Source of the DNA: Alteromonas lipotrueiana
GTDB taxonomy: Bacteria; Pseudomonadota; Gammaproteobacteria; Enterobacterales; Alteromonadaceae
DNA length: 64,000 nucleotides
Reading direction: 5' to 3'
Assembly: GCF_019249245.1 (NCBI RefSeq)
Contig: NZ_JAESDK010000015.1
Span: 1 to 64,000, forward strand
Each line of letters opens with the position of its first letter. Within the stretch, counting starts at the first letter, position 1. Below the pieces are notes generated by a model, which ran no database searches, was not told the DNA's origin, and was given only the letters and a program-made list of their open reading frames with translations. The position numbers were made by a program, and so were the translations under genes. Positions 26,530 to 37,011 of this stretch are shown piece after piece.

Positions 26530-28971
26530 ATGCGTGTGAAACTTTCATTTTTAACCAAAGTGATGCTGTTGTTAATGTTGATGATGGCCTGTATTACCGC
26601 CGTGATTGGCTCGTTGCTTATACAGCAGTCTAATACCGCTATCGACACCCAGCATCAGGTGGTACAACAGCAAAACATGCATCGGTATGCTTTGCTCAAT
26701 ACGTTATTAACCGACCGTATCTTGTTGTGGGCAGAAACATTTACCCAGGATAAAAGCGGATTGCCCGCCTCGGTAAGTGAACTGCAAAGTGCAATTGAAG
26801 ATGCCCGCAATACCATGCAAATGAGCTTGCAAATAGACAATGTCTGGTTATTTAATGCTCAGGAAGTGCTGGTGTATGGCGATGACCGCGAAATGCCGGG
26901 ATTTGTTGTAGATTTACGGAGCAAAGCATTAAAAACCTTACGTCCGCAGGTACTGACCTCATGCGCGCATTTGTGCCGTCGCTATATTGCTGCGCCGGTT
27001 ATGACCCAAAATGCTGAGCCTGCGGTTATGGTATTTGCTACCGGTATGCAGGAATTACTTGCGCTGCTGTCACGTTCGGCCGATGTAGGTCGTATCGCCA
27101 TTGCAAGAGGCTCTGACAATGCCGAGTCGATGACGGTTATCAGCCGGTTGTCGGCGGCCAACAAAAAAGCGGTGACCGCTATTATTCAGGCATTACCGCC
27201 CAATACATCCATCGCCTCTTTAACGACCCAGGGCAGTCGGGTGGTTTACGAAAACAGACTGCTGCTGGTCAGTCTTTTGCCTATTCTTGATGGTCGGGTA
27301 TCTGATAGTTACATTTTATTTGCCCGCGATATTACCGAGCAGGTGCGTTCGGCCAGCGTTTATCAAAACTGGGTGGTGGGCAGCGCAGTAGGACTAGTCG
27401 CCGTTTTTGCGCTGTTGTTGTATTTAATTTTAAATCAGTATCGCAGTCGGCTTATGGCGTTAAGTCAGCGATTGCCGCTGCTTGCCGAACACCGCTATAA
27501 AGAATTCAACAAAAGTGCCAGTCGTTCGCGTCCGCTTCAAAACAAACGCCTTACCGATGAGCTTGACGTTTTAGAAGAAGCTGCCAGTAACCTGGCCCAC
27601 GAGCTTGAGACCATCGACAGCAAAATGGCGCTAACTACGGCGCAGCTTGAAAACATGGCCATGTTTGATGTGCTCACCGGTTTGCCAAATCGCAATATGC
27701 TGATGTTTCAGATGGAAAAAGAAGTCTCTCTGGCAACACGGCAAAATGCCCCGTTGGGTTTGCTGTTTCTTGATCTTGACGACTTCAAACGTATTAACGA
27801 CAGCCATGGTCACGATGTAGGCGATAAACTCATTCAGGCGGCGGCCCAGCGTATTAACGGGCCGCTGCGTGAAAGCGACATGGCAGCACGCTTTGGCGGT
27901 GACGAGTTTGTTATATTGCTGCCCAGTCTGGATACTGTGTGTCAGGTAGAACTTGTGGCCAACCGGCTGATTCAGGCATTTGAAGCCCCGATTCAGTTTG
28001 ATAACCACCAGTTTTATGTTTCGCTGAGTATTGGGCTGGCATTTTGTAACGACAGCGACACCACCGCCATGGAGCTCTTGCGCCATGCCGATATTGCCAT
28101 GTACGAAGCCAAAGCCGAGCAGGGCTCTGCCTATTGTAAATTCGATGTGTCGATGAATCAGCGTGTAATGCGCCGGGTCGAGCTTGAAAAAGAAGCTCGT
28201 ATTGGTCTTAACGACAATCAGTTTTCGTTAGCCTTGCAGCCTCAGTTGTGTTTACACACGCGCAAGTTGGTGGGCATGGAAGCACTGATACGTTGGCATC
28301 ATCCCGAAAAAGGGCCTATTTCACCTGCCGAGTTTATTCCTTTGCTGGAAAATACCTCGCTGATGATGACGATTGATTACTGGGTTATCGAACAAGCCAT
28401 TAATATGGCTGCCCAAATTAAAGCGCGGGGTTATACCGGGATTAAGATGGCAATTAATATCTCGGCCGCGCATTTTCTGGACCCGGCATTACCCAAGTTT
28501 ATCGAGCGCCAGTTAAAGCAGTATGCGGTTGAACCGCATATGATCGAGCTTGAATTAACTGAAACCGCGCTGGTGGCAGATATCACCCGGGCCTCAGCAA
28601 CGTTAGAGACCTTGCGGGCAATGGGGTGTTTAATTGCCATTGATGACTTTGGAACAGGGTACTCATCACTGGGTTATTTAAAAGCCTTACCGGCCGACTT
28701 TATTAAAATTGACCGTTCGTTTGTATCTGGCATGCTCGAAAGTGATGATGATCGCAGTATCGTGGCTTCTACCGTATCAATGGTACGAGGGATGGGACTG
28801 ACTGTCGTTGCCGAAGGCATTGAGACTTTGCAGCAGTTTGCCATGCTTGATCAGTTTGGCTGTCATCAGGGGCAGGGGTATTTATTCAGCCCCCCCATTC
28901 CGCAGGCTCAATTGTGGCAGCAACTGAACGAATCCCTGGATGCTGGAGTATGGAAACTACCCGTTCAATAA
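26530..28971 (+). CDS. bifunctional-type diguanylate cyclase/phosphodiesterase (GGDEF-EAL)
   Basis: 813 residues from the ATG at 26530; the upstream frame extension lies inside the porin gene. Membrane helix near 8-28, periplasmic sensor region to about 280, second helix near 284-305, then GGDEF (ARFGGDEF near 452, with inhibitory site RESD five residues before) and EAL (GMEALIRWHH near 580, ELTETAL, DDFGTGYSS, KID, AEGIET). All the catalytic motifs I can check are intact in both domains. Being encoded with a periplasmic binding protein and a porin, its sensor may respond to the ligand they capture. Confidence 0.92.
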   Translation: MRVKLSFLTKVMLLLMLMMACITAVIGSLLIQQSNTAIDTQHQVVQQQNMHRYALLNTLLTDRILLWAETFTQDKSGLPASVSELQSAIEDARNTMQMSLQIDNVWLFNAQEVLVYGDDREMPGFVVDLRSKALKTLRPQVLTSCAHLCRRYIAAPVMTQNAEPAVMVFATGMQELLALLSRSADVGRIAIARGSDNAESMTVISRLSAANKKAVTAIIQALPPNTSIASLTTQGSRVVYENRLLLVSLLPILDGRVSDSYILFARDITEQVRSASVYQNWVVGSAVGLVAVFALLLYLILNQYRSRLMALSQRLPLLAEHRYKEFNKSASRSRPLQNKRLTDELDVLEEAASNLAHELETIDSKMALTTAQLENMAMFDVLTGLPNRNMLMFQMEKEVSLATRQNAPLGLLFLDLDDFKRINDSHGHDVGDKLIQAAAQRINGPLRESDMAARFGGDEFVILLPSLDTVCQVELVANRLIQAFEAPIQFDNHQFYVSLSIGLAFCNDSDTTAMELLRHADIAMYEAKAEQGSAYCKFDVSMNQRVMRRVELEKEARIGLNDNQFSLALQPQLCLHTRKLVGMEALIRWHHPEKGPISPAEFIPLLENTSLMMTIDYWVIEQAINMAAQIKARGYTGIKMAINISAAHFLDPALPKFIERQLKQYAVEPHMIELELTETALVADITRASATLETLRAMGCLIAIDDFGTGYSSLGYLKALPADFIKIDRSFVSGMLESDDDRSIVASTVSMVRGMGLTVVAEGIETLQQFAMLDQFGCHQGQGYLFSPPIPQAQLWQQLNESLDAGVWKLPVQ

Positions 28972-29102
28972 ACATTTTGATGTCAGGGTGTGTTGTTTAA
29001 TTTACAGCAAATGAGCTCGGTAACGCCGGGCTTTTGTGAAATGGTATACCGCGCAGCCGGTATTCATTAAAATACTCTTTTTAGCTGGTACCGGAGAAAA
29101 GC

Positions 29103-30299
29103 ATGTCTGAGGCATTTACCGCTCATCTGCAAGCGCAAATCGAACAGGTTAAAGAAGATGGCCTGTACAAAAAAGAACGTGTTATCACCTCACAACAACA
29201 GGCCGACATTGAAGTAGGCAAAGATGGTCACGTGATCAACTTTTGTGCAAATAACTATCTGGGTCTGGCCAACCATCCCGATCTTATCAGCGCCGCTAAA
29301 GAAGGTCTGGACAGTCACGGCTTCGGGGTTGCCTCGGTTCGTTTTATTTGCGGTACGCAAGATATTCACAAAGAACTAGAAGGCAAAATCAGTCAGTTTC
29401 TGGGCACCGAAGATACCATTTTGTATCCGTCGTGCTTTGATGCTAATGGTGGTTTGTTTGAAACCTTGTTAGGCCCTGAAGATGCGGTTATCTCTGATGC
29501 GCTAAATCATGCCAGTATCATTGACGGTGTGCGCCTGTGTAAGGCCAAACGTTATCGTTATGCCAACAACGATATGGCCTCGCTCGAAGATCAGCTTAAA
29601 CAGGCTCAGGCCGATGGGGCGCGCTTCAAAATTATTGCTACCGACGGTGTGTTTTCAATGGATGGTGTCATTGCCAATTTGAAAGGTATTTGTGATTTAG
29701 CCGACAAATACGATGCACTGGTTATGGTTGATGACTGTCATGCCACCGGCTTTTTAGGTGAAAATGGTAAAGGCAGTCACGAATACTGCGGTGTGTTAGA
29801 TCGTATCGATATTATTACCGGCACCCTGGGCAAAGCCATGGGCGGTGCGTCAGGTGGTTATACCGCCGGTAAAAAAGAAATTGTTGAATGGCTGCGTCAG
29901 CGTTCGCGTCCCTATTTGTTTTCAAACTCAGTTGCGCCACCCATTGTGGCAGCCTCATTGAAAGTGTTCGACATGATGGCAGAAGGCCGCGGGCTGCGTG
30001 AGCAGTTATGGCGTAACGCTGAGCATTTTCGTAGGCGTATGCAAGAGGCGGGCTTTACGCTGGCGGGTAAAGACCACGCCATTATTCCGGTTATGTTGGG
30101 CGATGCTAAAAAGGCCAGCGAAATGGCGGACAAACTGTTGGCAAAAGGCATTTATGTTATTGGGTTTTCGTATCCGGTGGTGCCAAAAGGTGAAGCGCGA
30201 ATTCGTACTCAAATGTCGGCTGGCCACACCATAGAGCACGTCGATACCGCGGTAGATGCCTTTATTGAAATTGGCCGCGAAATGGGGATTATTGAATGA
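29103..30299 (+). CDS. kbl: 2-amino-3-ketobutyrate CoA ligase (glycine C-acetyltransferase)
   Basis: 398 residues, alpha-oxoamine synthase family, PLP-dependent. Converts 2-amino-3-oxobutanoate and CoA to glycine and acetyl-CoA. PLP-site blocks are [20 protein letters not shown] and [16 protein letters not shown] (Schiff-base lysine). GGAGAA lies upstream of the ATG. Overlaps tdh by four bases; the pair forms the threonine dehydrogenase pathway. Confidence 0.96.
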   Translation: MSEAFTAHLQAQIEQVKEDGLYKKERVITSQQQADIEVGKDGHVINFCANNYLGLANHPDLISAAKEGLDSHGFGVASVRFICGTQDIHKELEGKISQFLGTEDTILYPSCFDANGGLFETLLGPEDAVISDALNHASIIDGVRLCKAKRYRYANNDMASLEDQLKQAQADGARFKIIATDGVFSMDGVIANLKGICDLADKYDALVMVDDCHATGFLGENGKGSHEYCGVLDRIDIITGTLGKAMGGASGGYTAGKKEIVEWLRQRSRPYLFSNSVAPPIVAASLKVFDMMAEGRGLREQLWRNAEHFRRRMQEAGFTLAGKDHAIIPVMLGDAKKASEMADKLLAKGIYVIGFSYPVVPKGEARIRTQMSAGHTIEHVDTAVDAFIEIGREMGIIE

Positions 30300-31318
30300 A
30301 ATCTTTAGTTAAAGCAAAAGCCGAAAAAGGCATTTGGCTTGAAGATACGCCTAAACCCGAGGTGGGTCATAATGATCTGCTGATTAAAATTCGTAAAACA
30401 GCCATTTGCGGCACCGACATGCATATTTACAACTGGGACGAATGGTCACAACAGACCATTCCGGTTCCTATGGTGGTTGGTCATGAATATGTAGGCGAAG
30501 TTGTCGAAATGGGTCAGGAAGTGCGCGGTTTCGAGGTTGGCGACCGGGTGTCGGGCGAAGGCCATATTACCTGTGGACACTGCCGAAACTGCCGGGCTGG
30601 CCGGCGTCATCTTTGCCGTAATACCACCGGTGTTGGGGTTAACCGCCCGGGCGCGTTTGCTGAGTATCTGAGCATTCCGGCATTTAATGCTTTTAAAATA
30701 CCGGACAACATCTCAGACGAGCTGGCATCTATCTTCGACCCCTTCGGCAATGCGGTACACACTGCCTTGTCGTTTGATTTAGTCGGTGAAGATGTGCTTA
30801 TTACCGGCGCGGGTCCAATTGGTATTATGGCAGCGGCGGTAGCGCGTCATGTGGGTGCCAGACATGTGGTGATCACCGACATCAATCCTTTTCGGTTAGA
30901 GCTGGCTGAAAAAATGGGCGCGACGCGGACGGTAGATGTCAGCAAAGAGTCGTTAAGCGATGTGATGAAAGAGATTGGCATGTCAGAAGGGTTCGATGTA
31001 GGTCTGGAGATGTCAGGCGTGCCGGTGGCGTTTCGTGAAATGCTGGATGTGATGAACCACGGTGGCAAGGTAGCCATGTTAGGCATTCCTCCTTCAGATG
31101 TGGCAATAGACTGGAATCAGGTTATTTTCAAAGGTTTGGTAATTAAAGGTATTTACGGCCGCGAAATGTTTGAAACCTGGTATAAAATGGCCAGCTTACT
31201 GCAAAGTGGCCTGGACCTTTCACCTATTATCACCCATCAGTTTGATGTTAATGACTTTCAAAAAGGTTTTGACAAAATGGGCTCGGGTGAGTCGGGTAAA
31301 GTGATTTTAAACTGGTAG
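30296..31318 (+). CDS. tdh: L-threonine 3-dehydrogenase
   Basis: 340 residues, zinc medium-chain dehydrogenase. Oxidises threonine to 2-amino-3-oxobutanoate with NAD+. Catalytic zinc site [13 protein letters not shown] and GHEYVGEV; structural zinc cysteines in [15 protein letters not shown]; Rossmann [15 protein letters not shown]. Translationally coupled to kbl. Confidence 0.96.
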   Translation: MKSLVKAKAEKGIWLEDTPKPEVGHNDLLIKIRKTAICGTDMHIYNWDEWSQQTIPVPMVVGHEYVGEVVEMGQEVRGFEVGDRVSGEGHITCGHCRNCRAGRRHLCRNTTGVGVNRPGAFAEYLSIPAFNAFKIPDNISDELASIFDPFGNAVHTALSFDLVGEDVLITGAGPIGIMAAAVARHVGARHVVITDINPFRLELAEKMGATRTVDVSKESLSDVMKEIGMSEGFDVGLEMSGVPVAFREMLDVMNHGGKVAMLGIPPSDVAIDWNQVIFKGLVIKGIYGREMFETWYKMASLLQSGLDLSPIITHQFDVNDFQKGFDKMGSGESGKVILNW

Positions 31319-31323
31319 TCTGA

Positions 31324-31641
31324 ATGTCTGATTTTAAACATATTTCTGTACAGGAAGTGGCTGACAATTTGTCAGCCTACACCGTGGTTGATATTCGCGA
31401 TCCGCAATCATTTGCTACCGGGCACATGCAAAATGCCCAGCATCTGCATAACCATAATTTCGCTAAGTTTATTAGCACCACGCCTAAGCAGCAGCCGGTG
31501 GTGGTGGTGTGTTATCACGGTATTAGCAGCCAGCAGGCTGCGCAAATGATTGCGGGCCAGGGATTTGCCGAAGTGTATAGTATGGACGGTGGCTTTGAAG
31601 CCTGGCGCGCAAGCCAAAGTTCGGTAACCCCCACATCGTGA
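31324..31641 (+). CDS. glpE: thiosulfate sulfurtransferase GlpE
   Basis: 105-residue single-domain rhodanese. Active-site loop VVVCYHGISSQQAAQ with the persulfide cysteine; the N-terminal ISVQEVADNL and VVDIRDPQSFATGHM are typical. It starts 5 bases after tdh and overlaps glpG (GTGA), so it is probably part of a kbl-tdh-glpE-glpG transcript. Confidence 0.93.
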   Translation: MSDFKHISVQEVADNLSAYTVVDIRDPQSFATGHMQNAQHLHNHNFAKFISTTPKQQPVVVVCYHGISSQQAAQMIAGQGFAEVYSMDGGFEAWRASQSSVTPTS

Positions 31642-32489
31642 ATCAGCCTATATTACGAATTCAAAACCAGGCGTATGCCCATACGTTAGCGACCTACCTG
31701 ACCAGTCAGGGTTACCGGGCTCAGGCACACCAGCTGAATAAAGGCGAATATGAAGTAAGCGTGGCCTCAGACAGTGATTTGACTGAGGTAAAAAACATCT
31801 GCGAAACCTTTTTAAAAGAACCGGGGCATCCTCGCTATCAGCAGGCGGCTTGGCAGTCGGGTGAACAGGTGAAAATGTCGTTTGGCAAAGGCAATACCCT
31901 GGGCACTATGTTAAACAACGCCCGCTATGCCCCTTTTACTGCGGTAATACTGGTGCTGTGTTCGTTGATTTATTCATTGTCCTGGGTAGGGTTGTTTCCT
32001 CAGTTTTACTACACGCTGACCATGCAGCCGTTGCCGCAGCTACTGGAAAGCGGTCAGTGGTGGCGATTAATTGGCCCGGTTTTCCTGCATTTTAGTGCTC
32101 TGCACTTTATTTTTAATATGTTGTGGTGGGCGATGCTGGGAGCACAAATTGAACGCAGACTGGGGTTCTTTGCGTTATTTATGGTATTTGTGGTCTCGGC
32201 CATGGTATCAAATGTTGCGCAGGCATTGGTGAGCGGCCCCAACTTTGGCGGATTGTCGGGCGTGGTATATGCCGTGCTGGGCTTTGTTTGGTGGTTAGGC
32301 TGGCTGCGGCCACAATGGGGGCTAGGTTTGCCACGCTCAATTGTGGGCTTTATGCTCATTTGGCTGGTGATTGGTTATACTGACCTGCTGTGGGTAGAAA
32401 TGGCCAATACCGCTCACCTGGCCGGACTAATATGCGGCTGCGCTCTGGCGGCACTATTAGCCATAGGAGCCCGGCGCAAGCCGGTATAG
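31638..32489 (+). CDS. glpG: rhomboid intramembrane protease GlpG
   Basis: 283 residues. An N-terminal cytoplasmic domain (about 1-85) precedes six membrane helices. Catalytic serine in GLSGVVYAVLGF and histidine in NTAHLAGLICG; the HFSALHFIFNMLWW block in helix 2 is also conserved. Cleaves membrane-embedded substrates. GTG start overlapping the glpE stop. No glpR or glpD follows, unlike E. coli. Confidence 0.94.
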   Translation: MNQPILRIQNQAYAHTLATYLTSQGYRAQAHQLNKGEYEVSVASDSDLTEVKNICETFLKEPGHPRYQQAAWQSGEQVKMSFGKGNTLGTMLNNARYAPFTAVILVLCSLIYSLSWVGLFPQFYYTLTMQPLPQLLESGQWWRLIGPVFLHFSALHFIFNMLWWAMLGAQIERRLGFFALFMVFVVSAMVSNVAQALVSGPNFGGLSGVVYAVLGFVWWLGWLRPQWGLGLPRSIVGFMLIWLVIGYTDLLWVEMANTAHLAGLICGCALAALLAIGARRKPV

Positions 32490-32502
32490 ACAACTTAACC
32501 GG

Positions 32503-32922
32503 CTAGGCGTCATAAAGGTATTTGGTAAAAATCACATTCTTGATGATTTCTGCGCCGGTTTCTTGTTTCATGTGGGTTTGCAGTGCTTTAAGTACCGCCA
32601 AACGTATGTCTTCACGCCCGGTCATCGAGCGTACGTTTTGTTTGGTCTGCTGCCCAAATACTTCAATAGCGGTCGCCCGCAGTAAGGGCATATGATGCTC
32701 GGCTATCTCTAGCTGATCGGCATCGGCAATCATCAGTTCAATGGTTACTCTGACAAATCCCAGCTTTTTTGCCGAAGGACCCACAAAATTAGTCACGATG
32801 TCGGGCTCTAATCCCAGGTATGCGTAATTGGGTTTGCCTTGAGCCTGAGTTGAAAAACTAACTACAGACACGGTAATTAGTATTAGCGCCGTAAGGTGGC
32901 GGAGTAAATAATGCATTTTCAT
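32503..32922 (-). CDS. FliL-domain exported protein
   Basis: 139 residues with a signal sequence (hydrophobic 9-24, cleavage near AQG) and a FliL-like domain: YLGLEPDIVTNFV, then VRVTIELMIAD and the C-terminal VLKALQ-KNVIFTKYLYD pattern. Flagellar FliL proteins attach to the stator, but this one sits alone opposite glpG with no flagellar genes in view, so its role may differ. Convergent with glpG, 13 bases apart. Confidence 0.75.
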   Translation of the reverse strand: MKMHYLLRHLTALILITVSVVSFSTQAQGKPNYAYLGLEPDIVTNFVGPSAKKLGFVRVTIELMIADADQLEIAEHHMPLLRATAIEVFGQQTKQNVRSMTGREDIRLAVLKALQTHMKQETGAEIIKNVIFTKYLYDA

Positions 32923-33098
32923 AGTATTAAAAGACTACTGTGCTGGTAAAGAAGCAAGGATAAGTATTTGTATAGTGTAGCAAAGCCTTACCAATAAACC
33001 TCTATCTGGTGGTATTTTTTTGGTATGGTGGCCAACACTGTGCGACCTGATTTCATAATGCTAAGATAGCCGATAAAGAATAAAGAGTGTATTAGTCC

Positions 33099-33647
33099 TT
33101 GGAATTAGTTTTTCCTTACGCCCACAATGTTCAGGTGCACTGGCAGCCGGCCAGTGAGGTGCAAATTAACAATGCAACCTTGCGGCACTGGCTACTTGAT
33201 ACCGGTTCGCTGACCGAACGCTTGCAAGAGCAATGCGATGCGCTGACCGTTAACCGGCTGGGGCAGGGAGCCGCGCCCTTATATGCCAACGAGCAGCGTT
33301 GGCTGCCTCAGCATTCGGTCCATAGCTGGCAGGTGCGTGAAGTACTGCTGTGCGCCGATACCACGCCATGGGTGTTTGCCCGCTCGGTGTTGCCGCAAAG
33401 CTTGGTTGACGGCGAGCTGGCTAATTTAGGCAATGAGCCTTTGGGCAAGCGGTTATTCAACGATGCACGTTTTGTGCGCAGTGACTTTGAGCTATGTCAG
33501 GTTCCGGCTCAGGCCTTTTGCTTTGACGGCAAAGCGTCACCGAAAGCGCATTTGTGGGGCCGTCGTTCTCGGTTTCATCTGCACAATGACTATATTATTG
33601 TCGCCGAAATCTTTCTGACCGCCTCACCGGCTTATCAGGGCAATTAA
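33099..33647 (+). CDS. ubiC: chorismate-pyruvate lyase UbiC
   Basis: 182 residues. Forms 4-hydroxybenzoate from chorismate, the first step of ubiquinone synthesis. Conserved blocks: WLLDTGSLTERL near residue 30, WVFARSVLPQSL near 95, and GRRSRFHLHNDYIIVAEIFL at the end. The start is TTG at 33099. Four bases separate it from ubiA. Confidence 0.92.
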   Translation: MELVFPYAHNVQVHWQPASEVQINNATLRHWLLDTGSLTERLQEQCDALTVNRLGQGAAPLYANEQRWLPQHSVHSWQVREVLLCADTTPWVFARSVLPQSLVDGELANLGNEPLGKRLFNDARFVRSDFELCQVPAQAFCFDGKASPKAHLWGRRSRFHLHNDYIIVAEIFLTASPAYQGN

Positions 33648-33650
33648 TCT

Positions 33651-34526
33651 ATGCAAAATCGTTTGTCGTTTTCTAATCTTGACGCCTATATCAAACTTAC
33701 CCGGCTAGACAAACCGATTGGTATTTATTTGTTGCTGTGGCCCACGCTCTGGGCGTTAATTATTGCCGCAGAAGGTGTGCCGGCATTATCGATAACGGCT
33801 ATTTTTGTGGCTGGGGTAATTTTAATGCGCTCGGCAGGCTGTGTGATAAACGACTATGCTGACCGAAAGGTAGATGGCGCTGTTGAGCGCACCAAAGCAC
33901 GACCGCTGGTAAGCGGGCAGGCCAGTGAAAAAGAAGCACTGCAACTGTTTGGCGTATTGGTGGGGCTGTCATTTTTGCTGGTGCTTATGCTTAACCCTAT
34001 GACCATAGCGTTGTCGGTGGTTGCCGTAGCACTGGCTGCCTGTTATCCGTTTATGAAGCGTTATACCAACATGCCTCAGGCGGTGTTGGGGGCAGCATTT
34101 GGCTGGGCGATACCTATGGCTTTTGCGGCCATTAACGAGTCTTTGCCATTAGCATGCTGGTTATTGTTTTTTGCTAACCTATGTTGGACCATTGCCTATG
34201 ACACCATGTATGCCATGGTCGACAGAGACGACGATTTAAAAGTTGGGGTGAAATCGAGTGCTATTTTATTTGGCCGGTACGACAAAATAAGTATTGGGGT
34301 GTTGCAAGTAACCACCCTTATCTTAATGTGGGCTGTGGCAATGCAAATTGGGGCTGGCTGGCCGGTATTTTTGGCCATAATTATATGCGCTGGGCTGTTT
34401 GCCCAGCAGCAATATAATATACGGTTTCGGCAACGAGAAGCGTGCTTTACCTCGTTTTTAGACAACCACTACGTTGGACTCGCCTTTGCTGTAGGGTTGC
34501 TGACAGACTATCTGCTGGTAAGCTGA
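33651..34526 (+). CDS. ubiA: 4-hydroxybenzoate octaprenyltransferase UbiA
   Basis: 291 residues, polytopic membrane prenyltransferase. The two aspartate-rich motifs are seen: [20 protein letters not shown] near residue 70 and [20 protein letters not shown] near 190. Prenylates 4-hydroxybenzoate. Follows ubiC directly; ubiK converges on its stop with no gap. Confidence 0.95.
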   Translation: MQNRLSFSNLDAYIKLTRLDKPIGIYLLLWPTLWALIIAAEGVPALSITAIFVAGVILMRSAGCVINDYADRKVDGAVERTKARPLVSGQASEKEALQLFGVLVGLSFLLVLMLNPMTIALSVVAVALAACYPFMKRYTNMPQAVLGAAFGWAIPMAFAAINESLPLACWLLFFANLCWTIAYDTMYAMVDRDDDLKVGVKSSAILFGRYDKISIGVLQVTTLILMWAVAMQIGAGWPVFLAIIICAGLFAQQQYNIRFRQREACFTSFLDNHYVGLAFAVGLLTDYLLVS

Positions 34527-34784
34527 CTACGAGTTGTCAGCTTGCTGCTGGGCCTCTAACATTGCCAAACGGGCTTCCATCGCATCCAGTTTTTCACGGG
34601 TGCGAATTAACACCTGACTCTGAATATCAAATTCTTCACGGCTGACCAGATCCAGCTTAGACAATTGCGACTGTAATACTTGTTTAACCCGGGTCTCAGC
34701 ACCTTCAGCGGCATTACGCATGCCGGGGGGTACCGCATTAGAAATTTGTTTTGCCAGTTCTTCGAGTTTTTTCGGATCGAGCAT
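34527..34784 (-). CDS. ubiK: ubiquinone biosynthesis accessory factor UbiK
   Basis: 85 residues. BMFP/YqiC family: N-terminal LDPKKLEELAKQISNAVPPG and a C-terminal coiled coil (REKLDAMEARLAMLEAQQ). UbiK helps the soluble Ubi complex. It abuts ubiA tail-to-tail, so three ubiquinone genes cluster here. Confidence 0.93.
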   Translation of the reverse strand: MLDPKKLEELAKQISNAVPPGMRNAAEGAETRVKQVLQSQLSKLDLVSREEFDIQSQVLIRTREKLDAMEARLAMLEAQQQADNS

Positions 34785-34894
34785 AGTTTTCCTCTATAAT
34801 GCGCCACGACATGGTTTAACCATTTTAATGAGTTGCTGAGCACATGCAACGAAAACCGCCTTCATAACCCTAGCAAGAGCCAATACCAACAGTT

Positions 34895-36910
34895 ATGCGA
34901 TTAAATGACGCTCAACAATCTGCAGTTACATACGTTTCTGGGCCGTGTCTGGTTCTGGCCGGGGCCGGAAGCGGAAAAACCCGGGTAATTACCAACAAAA
35001 TTGCGTATCTGGTACGCCAGTGTGATATTCCTGCGCGCTCTATTGCTGCGGTTACATTTACCAACAAGGCGGCCCGGGAGATGAAAGAGCGGGTGGCCCA
35101 AACCTTAGGTAAGGTTGAAGCGCGCGGCTTGAAAGTTTCCACATTTCATACCCTTGGGCTAAATATTATCAAAAAGCATGTAAAAGAACTGGGCCTGAAA
35201 CCCGGGTTTTCGTTGTTTGATGATAAAGACTCAATGGCGCTGCTAAACGATTTAACCGAAGACACATTAGACGGCGATAAAGATCAGCTTAAATTACTGC
35301 AAAGCTGCATATCCAACTGGAAAAACGACCTGATTTTACCCGATGCCTTGTTAAATCAGGCGGCCAGTACCGGTGAAAAAGAATTTGCTGAGGCGTACCG
35401 GCAATATCAGAATCATTTAAAGGCGTATAACGCCCTGGACTTTGATGATTTGATTTTGCTGCCCACCTTATTGCTCAAATCTAATCTTCAGGTGCGTGAA
35501 AAGTGGCAGCGTAAACTACGTTACCTGCTGGTTGATGAATACCAGGACACCAACACCAGTCAGTACGAACTGGTTAAGTTGCTGGTGGGCGAGCGGGCCC
35601 GTTTTACGGTGGTGGGCGATGACGATCAGTCTATCTATTCATGGCGCGGTGCGCGGCCACAAAATCTTAATCTACTGAAAGAAGATTTTCCGCGGCTTAA
35701 CGTGGTGAAACTGCAACAAAATTATCGTTCATCAAAGCGAATTTTGCACTGTGCAAATATCTTGATTCAGAACAATCCGCATTTGTTCGACAAAACGCTG
35801 TTTTCAGAGCTGGCTTACGGCGAGCCGCTTAAGGTTATTCAGGCAAAAAATGAAGAGCACGAAGCCGAACGGGTAGTGGCTGAACTTATTGCGCATAAAT
35901 TTATGAACCGCACTAAATTTAAAGACTACGCCATTTTGTATCGGGGTAATCATCAAAGCCGGTTGTTTGAAAAACTGCTGATGGCTAACCGCATACCTTA
36001 CAAGATAAGTGGTGGAATGTCGTTTTTTGGGCGAACCGAGGTTAAAGACATCATGGCGTATTTACGCCTGTTGGTGAATCCAGATGATGACAATGCGCTA
36101 TTGCGTATTATTAACACGCCACATCGAGGCATTGGCCGCGCCACTCTTGAAAAACTGGGGAATTTTGCCAACGAACTGGGTGTGTCTATTTTTGCAGCGG
36201 CGGTACACGACGGCCTGCGTCAGGTTTTGCCTGAGGCAGCTTACGGCCGGGTCGCCGGGTTTGGACGCTGGATGGTAGAGTTATCTGACAATGCCATGCG
36301 GGGTGAAACCAAAGACGTACTACGCCAAATGATAAAGTCGATGAGCTACGAAGAATGGCTGTATGAACACAGCAATACGCCCAAAGCGGCCGAAATGGCC
36401 ATGGCCAATGTCAGTACGTTGTTTGGGTGGGTTACCGACATGCTGGAAGGAGGCGAGCTGGACCCGCCAATGACCCTGCCCGAGGTAGTAAACCGACTCA
36501 TTTTACGCGACATGATGGAGCGCGGCGAAGACGACGCCGAGGCTGATCAGGTGCAGCTAATGACCTTGCACGCCTCGAAAGGACTCGAATTTCCGGTGGT
36601 GTTTTTAGTGGGTATGGAAGAAGGTTTATTGCCCCATCAAAGCAGTATTGATGAAGACAACGTAGAAGAAGAGCGCCGCCTGGCCTACGTGGGCATTACC
36701 CGGGCCCAGCGCGAACTGATATTTTCGCTGGCCAAAGAACGACGCCAATATGGTGAGGTGCTAAACCCTGAGCCCAGCCGGTTTTTGTTTGAATTGCCCC
36801 CTGATGATGTAGATTGGGAGGAAAAAAAGAAAAAGGTCAGCGCTGAAGAGCGTCAGGAAAAAGGCAATAAGAGTATTGCCAACTTGCGCGCTATGCTGGG
36901 CAAAGAATGA
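34895..36910 (+). CDS. rep: ATP-dependent DNA helicase Rep
   Basis: 671 residues, superfamily 1A 3'-5' helicase. Walker [17 protein letters not shown] near residue 28, [13 protein letters not shown], Walker [38 protein letters not shown], and late motifs [15 protein letters not shown] and [17 protein letters not shown]. Length and motifs favour Rep over UvrD. Helps forks pass bound proteins. A palindrome lies 43 bases past the stop. Confidence 0.94.
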   Translation: MRLNDAQQSAVTYVSGPCLVLAGAGSGKTRVITNKIAYLVRQCDIPARSIAAVTFTNKAAREMKERVAQTLGKVEARGLKVSTFHTLGLNIIKKHVKELGLKPGFSLFDDKDSMALLNDLTEDTLDGDKDQLKLLQSCISNWKNDLILPDALLNQAASTGEKEFAEAYRQYQNHLKAYNALDFDDLILLPTLLLKSNLQVREKWQRKLRYLLVDEYQDTNTSQYELVKLLVGERARFTVVGDDDQSIYSWRGARPQNLNLLKEDFPRLNVVKLQQNYRSSKRILHCANILIQNNPHLFDKTLFSELAYGEPLKVIQAKNEEHEAERVVAELIAHKFMNRTKFKDYAILYRGNHQSRLFEKLLMANRIPYKISGGMSFFGRTEVKDIMAYLRLLVNPDDDNALLRIINTPHRGIGRATLEKLGNFANELGVSIFAAAVHDGLRQVLPEAAYGRVAGFGRWMVELSDNAMRGETKDVLRQMIKSMSYEEWLYEHSNTPKAAEMAMANVSTLFGWVTDMLEGGELDPPMTLPEVVNRLILRDMMERGEDDAEADQVQLMTLHASKGLEFPVVFLVGMEEGLLPHQSSIDEDNVEEERRLAYVGITRAQRELIFSLAKERRQYGEVLNPEPSRFLFELPPDDVDWEEKKKKVSAEERQEKGNKSIANLRAMLGKE

Positions 36911-36952
36911 GCGGTGCTAACCACCCTAAACAGAACCTATAGCGGTTAATCA

Positions 36953-36973
36953 GAATGCTCCGCCAGAGCATTC
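36953..36973. terminator. possible stem-loop terminator after rep
   Basis: Perfect 8-bp inverted repeat GAATGCTC-CGCCA-GAGCATTC between rep and the convergent c-di-GMP gene. No T-run follows on either strand, so termination is only possible. Confidence 0.4.
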
Positions 36974-37011
36974 AGTACATGCAATTAAACTGACACTGGG
37001 CCGACGCGTTG

